Of a stretch of 8,215 nucleotides of DNA, positions 5,553 to 8,215 are shown piece by piece. Source of the DNA: Candidatus Woesearchaeota archaeon (GTDB lineage Archaea; Nanobdellota; Nanobdellia; Woesearchaeales; JASKKU01); assembly GCA_011045925.1 (NCBI GenBank), contig DSBS01000010.1:1-8215 (forward strand), in the 5' to 3' direction. The number at the start of each line of letters is the position of its first letter. Position 1 is the stretch's first letter. The translations under genes and the position numbers were made by a program. Under the pieces are notes generated by a model, which saw only the letters and a list, made by a program, of their open reading frames with translations, was not told the DNA's origin and did no database searches.

Positions 5553-8215
5553 ATGAATAAGCCAAGGGCAGAGATTCAGCTAAAGGTAAGTGAGGCAATC
5601 CCGGAGGATGTTAATAAGGGCATTGTCAGGATTGATTCAGGCTTCCTGAGAGAGATAGACCTCAGGCCGGGCGATATTGTAGAGATTGAAGGCAAGAAAA
5701 AGACTGTTGCTATCGTTGACAGGGCTTACCCCAGGGACATAGGGGTATCTCTTGTAAGAATGGACGGGATTACTAGAAGGAATGCCCAGACTAGCATTGG
5801 TGAGTATGTTAAGATAAGAAGAGCTGAATTTAAAGTTGCTGAGAAGATTGTGATAGCGCCTGCGCAGGAGGGAGTCACTATTCAGGCAACCAACATAAAT
5901 ATTATGTTCAAGAAAGGCCTTTTAGGAAGGCCAGTGCTTAAAGGAGACATAGTCTCAATAGGAGGGACAAACTCAAGAAGGAGAATTGTCTCAAACAACC
6001 CTAATTTCGATGATTTTGACATCTTCAGGATTATTAACGACAACCTTAGGGGCTTTGGATTCTCGTTCACAGATATTAAATTCGTAGTTGCAGACACATC
6101 TCCAAAAAATACTCCTGTTATAATTACTGACTCAACTGAGGTTGAGTTTAACCCTAAGCCGGTTGAGACGACACTTGAAACCAAGTCGCTTGATGTGACT
6201 TACGAAGATATAGGAGGGCTTCAGGAATCAGTGAGAAAGATAAGGGAGATGGTTGAGCTTCCAATGAAGCACCCTGAGATCTTTAACAGGCTGGGCATTG
6301 AGCCGCCAAAGGGAGTTTTGCTTTACGGGCCTCCTGGAACCGGAAAGACGCTTCTCGCCAAGGCTGTTGCCAACGAAACAAACGCAAGATTCATACTTAT
6401 CAACGGCCCGGAGATTATGAGCAAGTACTACGGGCAGAGCGAGCAGAACCTCAGGCAGAAGTTTGAGGATGCTGAAAAGAATGCACCAAGCATTATATTT
6501 ATAGACGAGATTGACGCAATTGCTCCAAAAAGAGAGGAGTCAAAGGGAGAAGTGGAAAGAAGGGTGGTTGCCCAGCTTCTTGCAATAATGGACGGGCTAA
6601 AAGCCCGGGGCAAGGTAATTGTGATTGCTGCCACCAACATCCCAAACTCGCTTGACCCTGCGCTGAGAAGGCCTGGAAGATTTGACAGAGAGCTTGAAAT
6701 TGGGGTTCCTGACAAGGATGGCAGAGCCCAGATTATGAAAATACATACAAGAAACATGCCTATCCAGCCCCCATTCACAAAGGAAAGCATTTACTCAATC
6801 AAAGAGAAGATAAAGCAATTCCTTTCAAAGAAAGAGGAAGAGGAAAAAGACCTTCATGAGAAAATAAAAGGGTCTGAAACTGAGGTTAAGAAATATTCCG
6901 AGCTTGCAAAACAGCTTGACAACGAGATTGAAAAGGTTTTCAAGGAAAGGGGAAAAACAGAAACAGACCAGGAGTTTGAAACGCTTGGGAGGAGAATTAA
7001 AGAGCTTAAGGGAAATAAAGAATTATATGAGTCAAATGCAGCACAACTGCAAAAAGAAAGAGAAGAAGCTGAAGCAAAAATCAATGAGATTGCTTCCCTT
7101 AGAGAAACAATTGAAGAGATAAAGGGAAGGATGAACGACCCGGAGCTCGTGGAAATTCTCTTCATGGGCCTATCTTATGCAGAGTTTGCCAAAATTGAGC
7201 AGGCGCTTACAGAACACATGCTTTCTTTATCTGGCGAGAGCAGGAAAATTCTTGGTGACAAAAAGCAGAGGTTCTCAAAGATTAAAGAGAAAATCCTTGA
7301 AAAGATATCCAGCACAAAGGCAAAGCAGCAGATTGAGGGCATAGAGTTTGAGTACAATAAAATAACAAAAGAGACACTAAAAAAGGTTATGAACATAATT
7401 GAAGATAAAGCCATAAAGAATAAGCTTGGCCTGACTCTTGAGAACTCCAGGGATGATGAAGAAGCAAGGAGGATTATCACAGGCAACTTCCTGCCTTTTG
7501 AATTCAAGAATGATATTACCAAATCCCTCAAAGAGGAGATGATTGAAAACCTTAGTGAGAGAACTCACGGCTTTGTGGGTGCTGACATATCTGCATTCGC
7601 TAAAGAGGCTGCAATGGCTGCACTTAGAAAAGCGTTGCCTGACATTATGAAAAGCGATGAGGAAACCTTCTCTGAGCAGGTGCTTAACAACCTTTACATT
7701 GACTTTAATGACTTCCACGAGGCGCTTAAGGTTGTAAGGCCAAGCGCGCTTAGGGAAGTCTTTGTTGAGATACCAAATGTTAAATGGCTGGACATTGGCG
7801 GGCTTGAGGATGTCAAGCAGGAGATTACTGAAGCAGTTGAGTGGCCGCTTAAGCATAAGGAAGTATTCAGGAAGCTGGGCATTAGGCCTCCTAAAGGCGT
7901 AATGCTTTACGGTCCTCCGGGAACAGGAAAGACTATGCTTGCAAAGGCAGTTGCAAATGAGAGTGATGCGAACTTCATACTTGTAAAAGGCCCTGAGCTT
8001 CTTAGCAAGTGGGTCGGAGAGAGCGAAAAAGCTTTGAGGGAGATTTTCAAGAAAGCCAGGCAGACTTCTCCATGCATTGTTTTCTTTGATGAGATTGATT
8101 CTATTGCTCCAAGAAGAGTGGCAAGTGAAGACAACAAAGTTGGCGAAAGAATGGTAAACCAGCTCCTTACCGAAATGGACGGTGTTGAAGAGCTCAACGA
8201 TGTAGTTATTATCGG
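5553..8215 (+). CDS. cdc48: CDC48/VAT-family double AAA+ ATPase with a large D1 insertion (3' end outside window)
   Basis: 887 complete codons are visible. The N-domain comprises a double-psi barrel (about 5-88) and a CDC48 domain 2 (about 95-190). D1 starts at VTYEDIGGL (215-223), with Walker A GPPGTGKT at 259-266, Walker B Asp318-Glu319, aromatic pore loop SKYYGQSE, and arginine fingers in ALRRPGRFDRE (Arg373, Arg376). D2 starts at about 743 (VKWLDIGGL), with Walker A 787-794, pore loop SKWVGESE and Walker B Asp846-Glu847. The sequence is cut before the D2 sensor-1 and arginine fingers. Both ATPase sites look active. The two Walker A motifs are 528 residues apart, against about 273 in p97. 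The excess lies between KIHTRNMP (396-403) and LSERTHGFVGAD (667-678), where about 255 extra residues sit in the D1 lid. CDC48/VAT hexamers unfold proteins through the central pore, often feeding the proteasome. ATG 5553 precedes the first N-domain strand directly. Confidence 0.93.
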   Translation, partial: MNKPRAEIQLKVSEAIPEDVNKGIVRIDSGFLREIDLRPGDIVEIEGKKKTVAIVDRAYPRDIGVSLVRMDGITRRNAQTSIGEYVKIRRAEFKVAEKIVIAPAQEGVTIQATNINIMFKKGLLGRPVLKGDIVSIGGTNSRRRIVSNNPNFDDFDIFRIINDNLRGFGFSFTDIKFVVADTSPKNTPVIITDSTEVEFNPKPVETTLETKSLDVTYEDIGGLQESVRKIREMVELPMKHPEIFNRLGIEPPKGVLLYGPPGTGKTLLAKAVANETNARFILINGPEIMSKYYGQSEQNLRQKFEDAEKNAPSIIFIDEIDAIAPKREESKGEVERRVVAQLLAIMDGLKARGKVIVIAATNIPNSLDPALRRPGRFDRELEIGVPDKDGRAQIMKIHTRNMPIQPPFTKESIYSIKEKIKQFLSKKEEEEKDLHEKIKGSETEVKKYSELAKQLDNEIEKVFKERGKTETDQEFETLGRRIKELKGNKELYESNAAQLQKEREEAEAKINEIASLRETIEEIKGRMNDPELVEILFMGLSYAEFAKIEQALTEHMLSLSGESRKILGDKKQRFSKIKEKILEKISSTKAKQQIEGIEFEYNKITKETLKKVMNIIEDKAIKNKLGLTLENSRDDEEARRIITGNFLPFEFKNDITKSLKEEMIENLSERTHGFVGADISAFAKEAAMAALRKALPDIMKSDEETFSEQVLNNLYIDFNDFHEALKVVRPSALREVFVEIPNVKWLDIGGLEDVKQEITEAVEWPLKHKEVFRKLGIRPPKGVMLYGPPGTGKTMLAKAVANESDANFILVKGPELLSKWVGESEKALREIFKKARQTSPCIVFFDEIDSIAPRRVASEDNKVGERMVNQLLTEMDGVEELNDVVII
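6762..7550 (+). other. Coiled-coil insertion inside the CDC48 D1 lid
   Basis: This stretch encodes residues about 404-666. It has a first long charged helical arm (about 410-526, rich in Lys/Glu with repeated Leu/Ile spacing), a more hydrophobic turn including ELVEILFMGLSYAEF (531-545), a second helical arm (about 560-620), and a short return segment to the lid helix before LSERTHGF. p97 has 16 residues from the Asn of HTKNM to the Thr of THG; here that spacing is 270. Reading frame and codon style continue without a break, so it is an in-frame domain and not an intron with obvious boundaries. The heptad pattern was judged by eye. Confidence 0.75.

Noticed and set aside
6762..7550. Intein or intron as the explanation for the extra length of CDC48
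   Set aside because: The segment starts without Cys/Ser and ends without the His-Asn junction typical of inteins; it is not placed at the P-loop, is in frame, and reads as charged helical protein.
7377..7856. 159-codon open frame on - opposite cdc48, and several shorter ones in 5882-8197
   Set aside because: They are antisense shadows of the conserved CDC48 frame; none has a promoter or a recognisable domain.

Overview
The window looks like part of an archaeal chromosome, most likely from a DPANN-type lineage (Woesearchaeota/Pacearchaeota-like). The evidence is a VAT/CDC48-type double AAA+ ATPase, a KaiC/RadA-like ATPase, a HerA/YjgR-like ATPase, small archaeal toxin-antitoxin genes, and A/T-rich TATA boxes about 25 nt upstream of start codons, which suggests leaderless or nearly leaderless mRNAs. 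The lineage is inferred from protein style and was not tested by a search. Genes are tightly packed: one convergent pair has 1 nt between stop codons, and there are overlaps of 11 and 4 nt. No gene-free stretch exceeds 300 bases, and I see no rRNA, tRNA, CRISPR array or insertion sequence.

Layout: (1) 1-381 (+), the C-terminal end of a possible GNAT-fold acetyltransferase. (2) 383-2186 (-), a two-gene operon: a single-domain KaiC-like ATPase followed, with an 11-nt overlap, by a 360-residue protein built from two diverged copies of what looks like a V4R-type ligand-binding domain. (3) 2373-3114, a scar made of two different toxin-antitoxin modules joined tail to tail. On + lie a small winged-helix regulator and a RelE/ParE-like toxin that has lost its C-terminus. 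On - lie a small antitoxin with a frameshift at an A7 run and the first 25 codons of a second RelE-like toxin. Each module has a perfect palindrome between its TATA box and its start codon. (4) 3175-5430 (-), a HerA/YjgR-like ATPase with a C-terminal basic coiled coil. (5) 5553-8215 (+), a CDC48/VAT AAA+ ATPase cut by the window end in D2. It carries an insertion of about 255 residues, largely coiled coil, in the lid subdomain of D1.

The HerA-like and CDC48 genes diverge from a 122-bp region with one TATA box facing each way. The KaiC-like operon and the winged-helix/toxin pair diverge from a 186-bp region. The most interesting points are the CDC48 insertion, which sits where ClpB/Hsp104 carry their M-domain; the fused toxin-antitoxin remnants with their operator-like palindromes; and the KaiC-like plus tandem-V4R-like gene pair, a candidate archaeal signalling module.
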